This document shows positions 15,533 through 23,725 of a stretch of DNA of 34,238 nucleotides, piece after piece. The DNA is from CAZHRJ01 sp964534765. GTDB taxonomy: Bacteria; Lindowbacteria; 2-12-FULL-62-27. The stretch spans positions 1 through 34,238 of the forward strand of contig CAZHRJ010000013.1 in assembly GCA_964534765.1 (NCBI GenBank), in the 5' to 3' direction. Within the stretch, counting starts at the first letter, position 1, and every line of letters begins with the position of its first letter. The position numbers and the translations under genes are program-made. The notes below the pieces were generated by a model. It was not told the origin of the DNA. It did no database searches and saw nothing but the letters and a program-made list of their open reading frames with translations.

Positions 15533-15645
15533 GCCCGGTGCGAGTCAGGCAGGAGAGTGAAACTCCATAGAGCGGCGGGCACCTATCCCGCACCCGGAAC
15601 GGTCATCCGTCGGATTCGTCGGGGCCGGTCCTCATCCGAGGAAGA
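15533..15645 (+). ncRNA. Unassigned structured 3' region
   Basis: CCGGTGCG (15535-15542) can pair with CGCACCCGG (15589-15597, one bulge), enclosing a GGAG/CTCC hairpin (15552-15566). A further CCTC/GAGG hairpin is near 15630-15641. The 5' segment GGGAAC...GGTGCGAGTC vaguely recalls cobalamin riboswitches, but the conserved B12 box is not present and no gene follows on this strand before the terminator. It could be a 3'-UTR-derived small RNA. No family recognised. Confidence 0.35.
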
Positions 15646-16381
15646 GGGTACGCCAGCGCTGTTGGCGGCCCTTTTTTTCTGTCTCCGAAGACTTCAGGAT
15701 AAAAGTTGTCATCCGTTCATGGTCATTTCTGGCGCGAAATGAAAAAAGCCGGTCAGACATGCAGGCGGTGCAGAGCCGCGAGACATGAATATTCGCCGGC
15801 GGAATTCCGGCCCGCCGAAGCTGCCACACGGCGAGACGACGCAGGGAGAGGAAAAGCCGTCCGGCGCGAGCCGTGAAGAATTGACGGACTGCGCCGCCAA
15901 ATTGATCGCGCAACGATTCACGTATTTCTACCCCCACCTCATAACACGCCATTTCAATGCCCGGACCGATCAGGGCGCGAAGGCGCCCAGGAGGAACGTC
16001 CGCGTCTCGGCGGAAACTTGTGACGCCGGTTTCAACGATGCCGGCCAAGAGTCCCCGCCAGCCGGCATGAAGGGCGGCAACGCCGGTGGAGCGATCATCG
16101 AAGAGGAGAATCGGAAGGCAATCAGCCGTCCGAACGCAGATGGCCATGCCGTGCGAGAGGGTAACGCATCCGTCCGTCCGGGGAAGGAATGCCGCGGCCG
16201 GCGGAGCGGAAATGACGGCGACGCGATTGCCATGAATTTGATCCAGCCAGATCAAGCGGCGGCCGGGCACACCCAGCCGGGCGGCGAGAGTATTTTGGAA
16301 TTCGCTGGCTGGAAGAACGGAAGAGGATTGCCGCGCGGCGGACCCGAATGATCGGAATGTCCATCCCAGACAGACGGTCAT
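15632..16381 (-). CDS. yfiH: YfiH/LACC1-family polyphenol oxidase-like protein
   Basis: A 249-residue cytoplasmic protein of the DUF152 (Cu-oxidase_4) family, for which purine nucleoside phosphorylase/adenosine deaminase and laccase-like activities are described. The motifs are present: LDQIHGNRV, RTADCLPILL, ALHAGWRGLLAGI and IGPGIEMACYEVG, with the metal-site His and Cys. The last 20 residues run through the convergent terminator, and the A-run gives a Lys-rich EKKG segment, so the tail is probably not conserved. It lies downstream of a radical SAM gene with about 70 bases between. Confidence 0.88.
   Translation of the reverse strand: MTVCLGWTFRSFGSAARQSSSVLPASEFQNTLAARLGVPGRRLIWLDQIHGNRVAVISAPPAAAFLPRTDGCVTLSHGMAICVRTADCLPILLFDDRSTGVAALHAGWRGLLAGIVETGVTSFRRDADVPPGRLRALIGPGIEMACYEVGVEIRESLRDQFGGAVRQFFTARAGRLFLSLRRLAVWQLRRAGIPPANIHVSRLCTACMSDRLFSFRARNDHERMTTFILKSSETEKKGRQQRWRTLFLG
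15651..15679 (+). terminator. Rho-independent terminator
   Basis: CGCCAGC (15651-15657) and GTTGGCG (15661-15667) form a stem with one G-T pair, followed by GCCC and seven T. It ends the transcript of the small membrane protein and overlaps the 3' end of the convergent yfiH gene. Confidence 0.7.
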
Positions 16382-16450
16382 CTGATCGGGAACGGGGGAT
16401 GGCCAAGAAAAAAAATAGGGACGGACTGAAAAACCGGAGAAGCGAATGAT

Positions 16451-17566
16451 CTAATCCAAGTGGTCCCAGTCGCGGAAGTGGAGCCGGCACCAGGTGTCAT
16501 AGACGTCAAGCCAGTCGGTGAAGGACTGCCTGTTCTCCAGATGCTGGTAGAACTTGTCCATGATCATCGTGTAACCGGCGACGTAATGCCGGCAGGAATA
16601 GCAGTCAATGTTGGCGACACAGCACTCGGCGTCGCTGTACGAAAAATCAGTGTGATACTGCCGGTGATAGGGTTTGTTGAGGATGACGCAGTTGGTCGCC
16701 CAGCCGGTGCCGGCGTCGACCTCGTACCGGCCTTTCGGATTGTTGATCCACTCGTTGTAATAGTGCGAGTAAATAACCGTTTCGGGGCAATCATCGATGG
16801 CGCGATCCAGTGTTTCGCGGATGCGGGCCAGATCGTGCGGCGTCAATCGAAGGTTATTGTCGGCGGTGCTGAACCGGAAGGTGCTGCGGGCGTCGTGGAG
16901 CGAAGAGGCGTCGGAGCCGCGTAATTTTTCATTATACTGCCTGGAGGGGCTGTAATGGTTAAAGGAAATGCGGTTGCCGTTATCCCTGCACAGCCGGATG
17001 AGATCGGGGATGAAATCGATGTTTTGGTGGTTGATGGTGTACATGAAAATCGCGCGGTCTTCGCCGGCATAATTCTGGATTCCGCGTTTAAACACCGGCG
17101 CGCCGCGGTAGAGTTTGTCGGATTCCTCATTGCCCCATAGGGAGACATGAAGCATGAATGTGATATCGGGATCGATTTTGACGGTGCCGTTGGTGTAGAT
17201 GAGACCATTTTTCCAAATTTTGTTGGCCAGCCGCAGGCGGTCCTGGACCAACGCGGGCTCGGCGCCGGCGAAATGCGGATAGGTGACCCCCCGGGATGAT
17301 TCTTTTGAGAAAAACTGCTCATATTCTTCGAGCGTATGGTTATCCGCGTATACCGCCGACAAATCGCCTTCGAAAAAGAAACAACCCTCGCAGCGCAAAT
17401 TGCAGCGTTTGGTGATGTCATAACCGGAGATGACGATTTTGGGCGCGTGTTTACGGATCTTAAAATAAGTCTGAGCCAGCTCCGGGTCTTCCTCGAGAAA
17501 CCGATCCAAGCGTGTCTTCCGCCGAACGGGCGCCTCCGGAGCGCGCTCCTGCAATCGAATATTCAT
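16451..17566 (-). CDS. Radical SAM protein with C-terminal Cys cluster
   Basis: A 371-residue protein. The 4Fe-4S motif is Cys55-x3-Cys59-x2-Cys62 in TKRCNLRCEGCFFFEGD. The barrel continues through LIYTNGTVK and HVSLWGNEE. Near 295-325 there are further cysteines (TNCVILNK, AECCVANIDCYSCRHY) that could hold an auxiliary cluster as in SPASM-type enzymes. AGGAGG lies about 13 bases before the ATG. It may modify lipids, cofactors or peptides; the substrate is unknown and no small precursor peptide gene is evident next to it. Confidence 0.82.
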   Translation of the reverse strand: MNIRLQERAPEAPVRRKTRLDRFLEEDPELAQTYFKIRKHAPKIVISGYDITKRCNLRCEGCFFFEGDLSAVYADNHTLEEYEQFFSKESSRGVTYPHFAGAEPALVQDRLRLANKIWKNGLIYTNGTVKIDPDITFMLHVSLWGNEESDKLYRGAPVFKRGIQNYAGEDRAIFMYTINHQNIDFIPDLIRLCRDNGNRISFNHYSPSRQYNEKLRGSDASSLHDARSTFRFSTADNNLRLTPHDLARIRETLDRAIDDCPETVIYSHYYNEWINNPKGRYEVDAGTGWATNCVILNKPYHRQYHTDFSYSDAECCVANIDCYSCRHYVAGYTMIMDKFYQHLENRQSFTDWLDVYDTWCRLHFRDWDHLD

Positions 17567-17677
17567 GATATACCCAAGTCCTCCTATTCAAACCCCTCTT
17601 AGCCGGCACCAAATAGGCATTAGGCCTATATATCCTTTTCGGTATTTAAAGTCAAGAAAATGAAGAAAAAAGGGCCT

Positions 17678-18646
17678 CTACACGGAGGACTTGAGGAATA
17701 CCCGCCGGCCGAAGCGGACGCGGGAGATTCGGCCCGAGGTTTCAAGCTGCCGGATCGTCGGCCGAAGCCGGGCGGGGGGGATGGACAGAATGCGGCCGAT
17801 TTCAGATGCGGTCTGTGGGCGAAGCCGGACGCTCTGGAGAATCCGGCCGCCCAGAGAATCGGACGACGCATCCGCGGGGGAAGCCGGCGATGATTCGAAA
17901 CGCAGATCCCGATAGCGAGAGATGACGTCGACCGGATGGCCGGACAGATCATGCAGGAATTTTCCAATTCGAGCCAGCCGGGCGGCGGGAACCGGTCGGG
18001 CACGGCTGCGGGCGGGGGGGCGATCCACGGTGCCGACTTGAATTCTGTCCAGGCGAACGGTTTTCAGAAATTCTCCGAGTACTCTCAGGTCGGCGCGATG
18101 ATCATTGACGCCGCGGACCAGCAACACCTCCATCCAAATCTTCCCCGGATGTCCGGCGCAGAATTCGGCCGTGCCGTCCAGATACCGCGTGAGCGACATG
18201 TCCGGATGCGGCCGGTTGACGCGCCGCCACGCCGACTCAGTCGCGGCGTCGAGGGAGGGAATCACCAGATCGGCATCTTTTAAATTGTCTCGGACGGCGC
18301 TCAACCAGAGGAGGGATCCGTTCGTGATGATGGTGAGGGGATAGGGGCCGATGTCGTGAAACTGCCGAAGGATGAGTCCCAGGTTGGCGATAAGGGTCGG
18401 TTCGCCGGTTCCGGAAAACGTGACGGAATCCAGGTCAGCCGGTTTGTGAGACCGGCAGAAGGATCGGTACTGATCCAGGAGCGCGGGAACCGGTTTAAAA
18501 TCAAACAATTTCAACTCCTCGACATGCCGCACGCGAACTTCGCAATAGGGACATAAAAACGTGCACTGACCCTGCAGCAAATCGACGCCGAGCGACCGGC
18601 CCAGTCTGCGGGAGAGGACAGGTCCGACCAGGAATTGGGGATGCAA
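17678..18646 (-). CDS. COG0731-type radical SAM protein with C-terminal winged helix
   Basis: A 322-residue protein beginning GPVLSRRLGRSLGVDLLQ, the signature of the COG0731 (wyosine-synthase-related) radical SAM family, with Cys28-x3-Cys32-x2-Cys35 (CTFLCPYC) and TFSGTGEPTL for SAM binding. Residues 255-322 look like a winged-helix domain (GGRILQSVRLRPQTASEIG), found in some bacterial members. It follows surE by 24 bases in the same direction. The role in bacteria is not established. Confidence 0.86.
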   Translation of the reverse strand: MHPQFLVGPVLSRRLGRSLGVDLLQGQCTFLCPYCEVRVRHVEELKLFDFKPVPALLDQYRSFCRSHKPADLDSVTFSGTGEPTLIANLGLILRQFHDIGPYPLTIITNGSLLWLSAVRDNLKDADLVIPSLDAATESAWRRVNRPHPDMSLTRYLDGTAEFCAGHPGKIWMEVLLVRGVNDHRADLRVLGEFLKTVRLDRIQVGTVDRPPARSRARPVPAARLARIGKFLHDLSGHPVDVISRYRDLRFESSPASPADASSDSLGGRILQSVRLRPQTASEIGRILSIPPARLRPTIRQLETSGRISRVRFGRRVFLKSSV

Positions 18647-18670
18647 TTCAGAACCCGCGATCGGTCTCGC

Positions 18671-19459
18671 TCAAGAAAAAAGCCGGCGGCATCGGGGGAT
18701 CATTTTCCGGTCTGTGAGATCGAGCCGAACCGGTGTCAGGGCGACGTAACCGCGGTCGACCGCCTCCAGGTCCGTTCCCCTTTTTTTGATCCACTTGGGC
18801 GCGCCGACGATCCAGTAGATCCAGCCCTCCTTGTTACGGCCAAGGGACTTTGGATGTTTTTGCCGCGCGATCGGATCGGCATAGGTGCTTCGACCCAGCG
18901 GGACCGTGCGAACACCGCGGATGTCGCGGATAGGCAGAGGCGGGAGATTAATATTGATGAAACTCCACCTGGGGACGGAGATTTTCAGGAGTTTGGGAAG
19001 GATGGACTCCGCGAGGAATTCAGCGTGGTCGTCAAAATAGAACCGGTGCCGCCGGTCCGGGATGGCGGAGATCGCAACGCTCCGAATTCCCTCCATGCAT
19101 CCTTCCGCGGCGGCGGCGCAGGTGCCGGAATAGGTGACGTCGTCGGCCAGGTTTTGGCCGTGATTGATGCCGGAGAGAAGGATCGCCGGTTTGGGTTTGT
19201 TTCTGAGAATTTCGAAGATGGCCAGCATGACACAATCGGTCGGCGTGCCCTCGACCGCGTACTGGTCGCGATCGATCCGCCGGATCATGAGGGGTTTGTT
19301 CAGGGAGAGGCTTCGGGAGGCGCCGCTGGCGCCGCGGTCGGGCGCGACGACAACGGGGACATATCCGTTTTTAATCAGTGCGCGCCGGAGAGCCTGGAGT
19401 CCCTCGGCGAAGATGCCATCGTCATTGGTGAGGAGGATCGTCCGTCCATTTCGTTTCAT
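18671..19459 (-). CDS. surE: 5'/3'-nucleotidase SurE
   Basis: A 262-residue metal-dependent nucleotidase. Conserved elements: ILLTNDDGIFAEGL with Asp13-Asp14, VVAPDRGASGASRSLS, EGTPTDCVMLA, SGINHGQNLADDVTYSGTC and a C-terminal DLEAVDRGYVALTPV. Only 4 bases separate it from the upstream small membrane protein. The usual surE neighbours (pcm, nlpD) are absent; here it sits with L,D-transpeptidase and lipoprotein genes. Confidence 0.94.
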   Translation of the reverse strand: MKRNGRTILLTNDDGIFAEGLQALRRALIKNGYVPVVVAPDRGASGASRSLSLNKPLMIRRIDRDQYAVEGTPTDCVMLAIFEILRNKPKPAILLSGINHGQNLADDVTYSGTCAAAAEGCMEGIRSVAISAIPDRRHRFYFDDHAEFLAESILPKLLKISVPRWSFININLPPLPIRDIRGVRTVPLGRSTYADPIARQKHPKSLGRNKEGWIYWIVGAPKWIKKRGTDLEAVDRGYVALTPVRLDLTDRKMIPRCRRLFS

Positions 19460-19463
19460 GGCT

Positions 19464-19715
19464 CTACCAGGTCCCTTCCTCGACCGATGGCGCGCACCGG
19501 GAGCAGCCGCGAATCAATATTTTCTGCGGCGGTTTATTGTCCACGATCAGGCCCTTGAGGGTTTCGTGATCAGCCAGGCTGCTGTTGCACAGCGGGCAGA
19601 ATCGCCTGGGTTTGCCGGGAGGCGGGGATTTGAATTTCATCATAACGATCAGGGCGATGATGATCGTGAAGAGACCGACCGCGATCGCCGCCAGGACATA
19701 GAGGTTGTCGAACAT
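19464..19715 (-). CDS. Small membrane protein with two CxxC motifs
   Basis: An 83-residue protein with one N-terminal membrane helix (about 5-26) and a short cytoplasmic or periplasmic domain containing CPLC and CSRC, consistent with a zinc ribbon or rubredoxin-like knuckle. Its TAG lies 4 bases before the surE ATG, so the two are likely co-translated. Family not recognised. Confidence 0.72.
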   Translation of the reverse strand: MFDNLYVLAAIAVGLFTIIIALIVMMKFKSPPPGKPRRFCPLCNSSLADHETLKGLIVDNKPPQKILIRGCSRCAPSVEEGTW

Positions 19716-19751
19716 GGTTCACAGGATACGTGGGCCGGAAGAAAGAAACAA

Positions 19752-20396
19752 TCACTGCGCGATCAAGGTCGGCTGATCGATCGCAAACATCCAGTAGATC
19801 GACCGGGCGTCGTCTTCCTGAACAACGATGGTGGCGGCCGGGGAGGAGAACGATAAGAGGCGTCGCAGGAGAAAGACGCCGCGGACTGCGACCTCCGGCA
19901 GCCCACGGAGTACGAACCGGGCGGGTTTGGCCGATCGGGGCAGGACAAGGATGCTGGCGCCGTCGGAAAAGTCGAGAGTAAAAGACACCGGCATGTCCTC
20001 CAGTTCGAGGCTGTCCTCGACGCGTTCGAAGGTAATCGCTTCCGTATCGGATGTCCGTTCCGACTGAGGGATGGGATCGATGACCGTCCGATGCGGCGTG
20101 GCGGCCAGTGCCTTAGCGGACAACCGGGCCCTGGAGACGGCGTGCGGCCATTCGCGATGGACTTTGAGATCGAGGATGCGGATCTCGCGCAGGGTCTCAC
20201 CCCGAATTTTCATCAGTATGGTTCGATCGACGAGGTTGACGACTCCGTAGAGCGAATTTTTTTTAGCCAGCGGCACTTCAGCCGATCGAAGGTCGGCCTG
20301 GAGCCGAGACGGGTGGATGGAGGTTTCAGCGGATGGCGAGCCACATCCAAGAGCAAAAAGGAGGACGCCGAAGCGAATCAGGAATTGGAGAGGCAT
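19752..20396 (-). CDS. Hypothetical exported protein or lipoprotein
   Basis: A 214-residue protein with an N-terminal hydrophobic signal ending ALGC (Cys18, a non-ideal lipobox). The body is beta-rich and shows no motif I recognise. I prefer the ATG at 20396, placed 5 bases after the stop of the upstream L,D-transpeptidase; the open frame extends further into that gene. The context suggests a cell-envelope role (inference). Confidence 0.72.
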   Translation of the reverse strand: MPLQFLIRFGVLLFALGCGSPSAETSIHPSRLQADLRSAEVPLAKKNSLYGVVNLVDRTILMKIRGETLREIRILDLKVHREWPHAVSRARLSAKALAATPHRTVIDPIPQSERTSDTEAITFERVEDSLELEDMPVSFTLDFSDGASILVLPRSAKPARFVLRGLPEVAVRGVFLLRRLLSFSSPAATIVVQEDDARSIYWMFAIDQPTLIAQ

Positions 20397-20401
20397 TTCG
20401 C

Positions 20402-21106
20402 TCAAAATATAAAAACCGGCGTTCCCACCGGCGATGCCTTGTAGACCTTCTCCAGATCGGCATCGCCCAGCCGGATACAACCGTGGGTGACACTGCGGCC
20501 GAGGAGCCGGCTGTAGAGGGTGCCGTGGATCATGTATCCGTCGCCGATGTGAAGGGCGAAATCGCCGAGCATTTCCTCCTCGACTCGTTCCCGGAAGGAC
20601 GTTGGAATTTTTTGGCCCTCCTCAATAAAGGCCCAATCCGGTTTGGTCCAAACCGGCCGATGGACCTTTTTCAGGATGTGCCGCTCGCCCCTGGGTGTGT
20701 CGAAAACCCACTGGCGTTTTTTATCATAATCAAAAAGGATTTTGCCGTTTCCGGTGGAGCAGACGGCCTCGATGACGATTTTTTTACCATTTTTGAGATA
20801 GAGCCTATTTTTTGCCGTATCGATCACGATGTAGACGCCCTTGGGTGAGACCGGATCGAGGGACAGGAAGGATTTCTGATTGATGCGTCGGATTCGGGAC
20901 ATCTCCGCCGCCGGGAGGTCAGGAGCCAGGCCGGCGCCGGTATGGGCGGGCGCATCCCAGCGGTCGGAACCGTTCCAGACGATGATCAGCGCGATGCCCC
21001 AGAGAATCGCTTTCCGAAATCGGGGACTGCCGAAGACCATGCAGGCCAGGCGGTCAATGACGCGAGAGATCATGAGGGGCCGCGGCCTACCGGAACGTAC
21101 GATCAT
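20402..21106 (-). CDS. L,D-transpeptidase (YkuD), membrane-anchored
   Basis: A 234-residue protein with one N-terminal membrane helix (about 31-46). The YkuD domain spans about 88-234, with His194 (MIHGT) and SVTHGCIRLGD containing His208 and catalytic Cys210, the canonical ErfK/YbiS signature. Its start overlaps the end of the preceding L,D-transpeptidase by 20 bases; ATG 21073 is an alternative start that removes the overlap. No clear ribosome-binding site is seen at either. Confidence 0.9.
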   Translation of the reverse strand: MIVRSGRPRPLMISRVIDRLACMVFGSPRFRKAILWGIALIIVWNGSDRWDAPAHTGAGLAPDLPAAEMSRIRRINQKSFLSLDPVSPKGVYIVIDTAKNRLYLKNGKKIVIEAVCSTGNGKILFDYDKKRQWVFDTPRGERHILKKVHRPVWTKPDWAFIEEGQKIPTSFRERVEEEMLGDFALHIGDGYMIHGTLYSRLLGRSVTHGCIRLGDADLEKVYKASPVGTPVFIF

Positions 21107-22199
21107 AGGCGGAATAATTGCCGACGATGGTCACGGGAGTGCCGACGTCGACTCTGGAGTAGAGGTCATCCATGTCATGATTATCGAGCGCGACACATCC
21201 TTCAGTCCAGTTTTTATCCTTACCGCCATCGCCGTGAATTTCGATGAGACCGCCGAGCCGTGATCTGGGGATGATGAGCCCGCGTGCGCGGGCGCGCCGG
21301 AAGTCTCGAATGTCCTGTTCATTCGGATAATTGAGCAGGAGCGCCTTGTAGTATTTGGACTGCCCGGCGCCTTTTTTCTTGACGATTTTGTATTTGCCTT
21401 CCGGCGTGGCGTGGTCGCCGCGATAACTTTTGTCGAAGACGCCATTTTTTCCCAGATCCGCCGTGTAGGATCGAACGATCCGGCCGGACTCGATCAGGAG
21501 GCAGGTACTGCGTGTTTTGACCACAAGGATGGCCTTGGACCCGGCGCGGGAGGACACGTGAATGGTTTCGTGAACCCAATTGTCCCAGACGCGAAGCAGA
21601 TCATCGTTGGTCAGGCGTCCGGAACGTTGTTGAACCTCCATCTCGGCGGTCCGTGCCAGTGAAAGAGCGGTCGCGACGCGGTCGTGCGCCTCGAACCAGT
21701 CATTTTGAGACCCGAGGATTTCCGCTTCGCGAAGGAGAACCTCCGCCCGGACGAGACTGCCGCGGTTTGGATTGCTGAGGCCGATCCGATTGATTCTGGA
21801 CCGTACGCTGGCGATGAGGTCGGACGTCTGCTGACGGCTGTCCATCGTCCGGCGTTGAAAATCCATCCGGGATTCACGTGTCACGCGTTCAGCCATTCCC
21901 CCGGCCTGCAAAGCGCCCTGGCAGAGCCGGTCAAAGGTGAGGTACTGCCGGCTGTAGTAAAACTTTTCCCGCTGAGCCGATAGTTCCGACTGCGCGCGCC
22001 GGACGGCCTCGGCATAGGCTTCATACTGAGCCGGTGCATAGACCGCCGCGTCGATATCCTTGAGAACCCGGTCCTGGGTTTTAGCCGATGCCAGAAGAGA
22101 GACCTGGGGCGGATCGGGCGCCAGTCCAACCGCCGCAGCGACGACAGCCGCGGCGCCCAATCCGATTCCCAGCCAGACTCTGAGTTTGTGATTACGCAC
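21087..22199 (-). CDS. L,D-transpeptidase (YkuD) with N-terminal helical domain
   Basis: A 370-residue exported protein. A membrane anchor or signal (8-26) is followed by a helical, coiled-coil-like region (40-200) resembling DUF4398-type helices. The C-terminal YkuD domain (about 222-360) has His322 (EIHGDGG) and catalytic Cys335 (NWTEGCVAL). It lies between a DUF4398-like lipoprotein gene and a second L,D-transpeptidase, with which it overlaps. It probably acts on peptidoglycan in the periplasm, the helical part perhaps binding the neighbouring lipoprotein (inference). Confidence 0.9.
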   Translation of the reverse strand: MRNHKLRVWLGIGLGAAAVVAAAVGLAPDPPQVSLLASAKTQDRVLKDIDAAVYAPAQYEAYAEAVRRAQSELSAQREKFYYSRQYLTFDRLCQGALQAGGMAERVTRESRMDFQRRTMDSRQQTSDLIASVRSRINRIGLSNPNRGSLVRAEVLLREAEILGSQNDWFEAHDRVATALSLARTAEMEVQQRSGRLTNDDLLRVWDNWVHETIHVSSRAGSKAILVVKTRSTCLLIESGRIVRSYTADLGKNGVFDKSYRGDHATPEGKYKIVKKKGAGQSKYYKALLLNYPNEQDIRDFRRARARGLIIPRSRLGGLIEIHGDGGKDKNWTEGCVALDNHDMDDLYSRVDVGTPVTIVGNYSAYDRTFR

Positions 22200-22269
22200 G
22201 CCTGATTCTACCTATCGGATGAAATCCGATGCAACCTGAGAGGCCCGCTGACGCCTCCAGTCAGAAGGA

Positions 22270-22872
22270 TTATTTCCTGCGTCGACCCATCTTCTCCTTG
22301 GCCTTCTGAATATCCCCTTGTATCACCATCGCCCGGTCCTTGACCGACACTGCCTTGTTCTTGGCTCCCATAAAATCCTCACGAGCCATAGCCTCGTCGA
22401 TTTCGGTCAACGATGTCGAAATCCCCTGGAGATCCGCATTCATGGCCTCGATATCCGCCCGTGTATCCTTGCCGCGCGGAGCGGTCTTCAGCGCCTTGGA
22501 CGCGTCGTCCACAGCCGTTTTTGCCTCCGCCGAGCGGGTGGTGGCCTCATTCTTGACGATTTCCTTATTGACGATCGCAGCCTCTTTGGCCTTGTTGGCC
22601 GCATCGATCGCGGCGGCGTAGAGAGACTTGGCGTTCGTATAACTCCTGAACAGGACGAACTTGGCGTTCACGGCATCGACTTCAGCCTGAGCTTCCGCCA
22701 TCGACTTCTTGGCCATCGCGTCTTCGGATGAAGCATAGACTTCGGACTGCGCGTCGACGGCCGCCTGCATTGCCTCATTGGCCTGGCCGATTTCCTGATC
22801 CGGAGGTTTGGCACAACCGGAAAAAACAAGCAGTGGGACAAGCAGCAAAAAACAAAGAACCTGTTTGACCAT
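22270..22872 (-). CDS. DUF4398-like helical lipoprotein
   Basis: A 200-residue protein starting at ATG 22872, preceded by GAGGAG 8 bases upstream. The signal ends in the lipobox VFSGC (Cys20). The mature part is almost entirely Ala/Lys/Glu-rich helix, as in DUF4398 lipoproteins, with a basic RRRK end. The open frame extends upstream to 22989 but lacks a signal there. It precedes two L,D-transpeptidases and probably forms an envelope unit with them. Confidence 0.82.
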   Translation of the reverse strand: MVKQVLCFLLLVPLLVFSGCAKPPDQEIGQANEAMQAAVDAQSEVYASSEDAMAKKSMAEAQAEVDAVNAKFVLFRSYTNAKSLYAAAIDAANKAKEAAIVNKEIVKNEATTRSAEAKTAVDDASKALKTAPRGKDTRADIEAMNADLQGISTSLTEIDEAMAREDFMGAKNKAVSVKDRAMVIQGDIQKAKEKMGRRRK

Positions 22873-23073
22873 CTTGAATCTCCTCAATCGATCTACTCCA
22901 TAAAGCGCGCCGCGTTCGCTCCAATGCAAAAGTGGCGCGTGTTTGCCTGCACGAACCCCCCACCACCAGGTGCCTTGCCAGCCGTTCAATCGACCTCTAT
23001 CCCGGAGGAAGGGAACAGAAAGGTGACTTCTATAACATTCAAAATCAATCTGTCAATAGGCGGCCCCGCGAAG

Positions 23074-23721
23074 TCACGCGCCGGCGCGGCGAATCTGTTT
23101 ATCGAGAACGCGGCCGGCGGGGTCGATCGAGTAGAGGAGAGGGACGCCGGTATCGAGATTCAAATCGAGCACCTGGTCGCGAGAGAGATGGTCAAGATGC
23201 ATGACGATGGATCGAAGGCTGTTGCCGTGAGCGACGACGAGGACATTTTCCATAGCCAGGACATGCGGGAAGATCGATTTTTCGAAGAAGGGGATGGCGC
23301 GCGCGGCCGTGTCCTTCAGGCTCTCACTGATTCCCTCCGGGTTCAGATCTGTTTTGTCGGAAGGAGGCGGAATATCGAAGCTGCGTCGCCAGAGATGGAC
23401 CTGGTGATTGCCGTATTTTTTTGCGGTGTCGGCCTTATTGAGACCCTGGAGAGCGCCATAGTGGCGTTCGTTCAAGGCCCGGTCGCTGACAACCGGGACA
23501 GCGTTCTGACCGATGATCCGCATGACGATCTGAAGGGTTTCCTGCGCGCGGACGAGATCGGAGGTGAACGCCCTGTGAAACCGCACATCCCGAAGAGCGG
23601 CGCCGGCCTGCTCCGCCTCCCGGCGGCCGATATCCGTCAGCGGAATATCGACCCATCCGGTAAAGCGATTTTCGAGATTCCAAAGGGACTGGCCGTGCCG
23701 AATCAATACGAGAAACGACAT
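23074..23721 (-). CDS. gpmA: 2,3-bisphosphoglycerate-dependent phosphoglycerate mutase
   Basis: A 215-residue glycolytic enzyme interconverting 3- and 2-phosphoglycerate. LIRHGQSLWNLENRFTGW contains catalytic His9. ALNERHYGALQGLNKADT carries the acid residue, and VVAHGNSLRSIVMHL the second His. It is shorter than the 250-residue Escherichia coli enzyme, lacking part of the C-terminal tail. The ATG at 23721 is 4 bases after the stop of the TPR gene; the frame is open upstream but antisense-like. It ends the long yggS-proC operon. Confidence 0.92.
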   Translation of the reverse strand: MSFLVLIRHGQSLWNLENRFTGWVDIPLTDIGRREAEQAGAALRDVRFHRAFTSDLVRAQETLQIVMRIIGQNAVPVVSDRALNERHYGALQGLNKADTAKKYGNHQVHLWRRSFDIPPPSDKTDLNPEGISESLKDTAARAIPFFEKSIFPHVLAMENVLVVAHGNSLRSIVMHLDHLSRDQVLDLNLDTGVPLLYSIDPAGRVLDKQIRRAGA

Positions 23722-23725
23722 GGGA

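Noticed and set aside
15520..15680. Cobalamin or other known riboswitch
   Set aside because: Only short stretches such as GGTGCGAGTC match; the conserved B12 box and a downstream target gene are missing.
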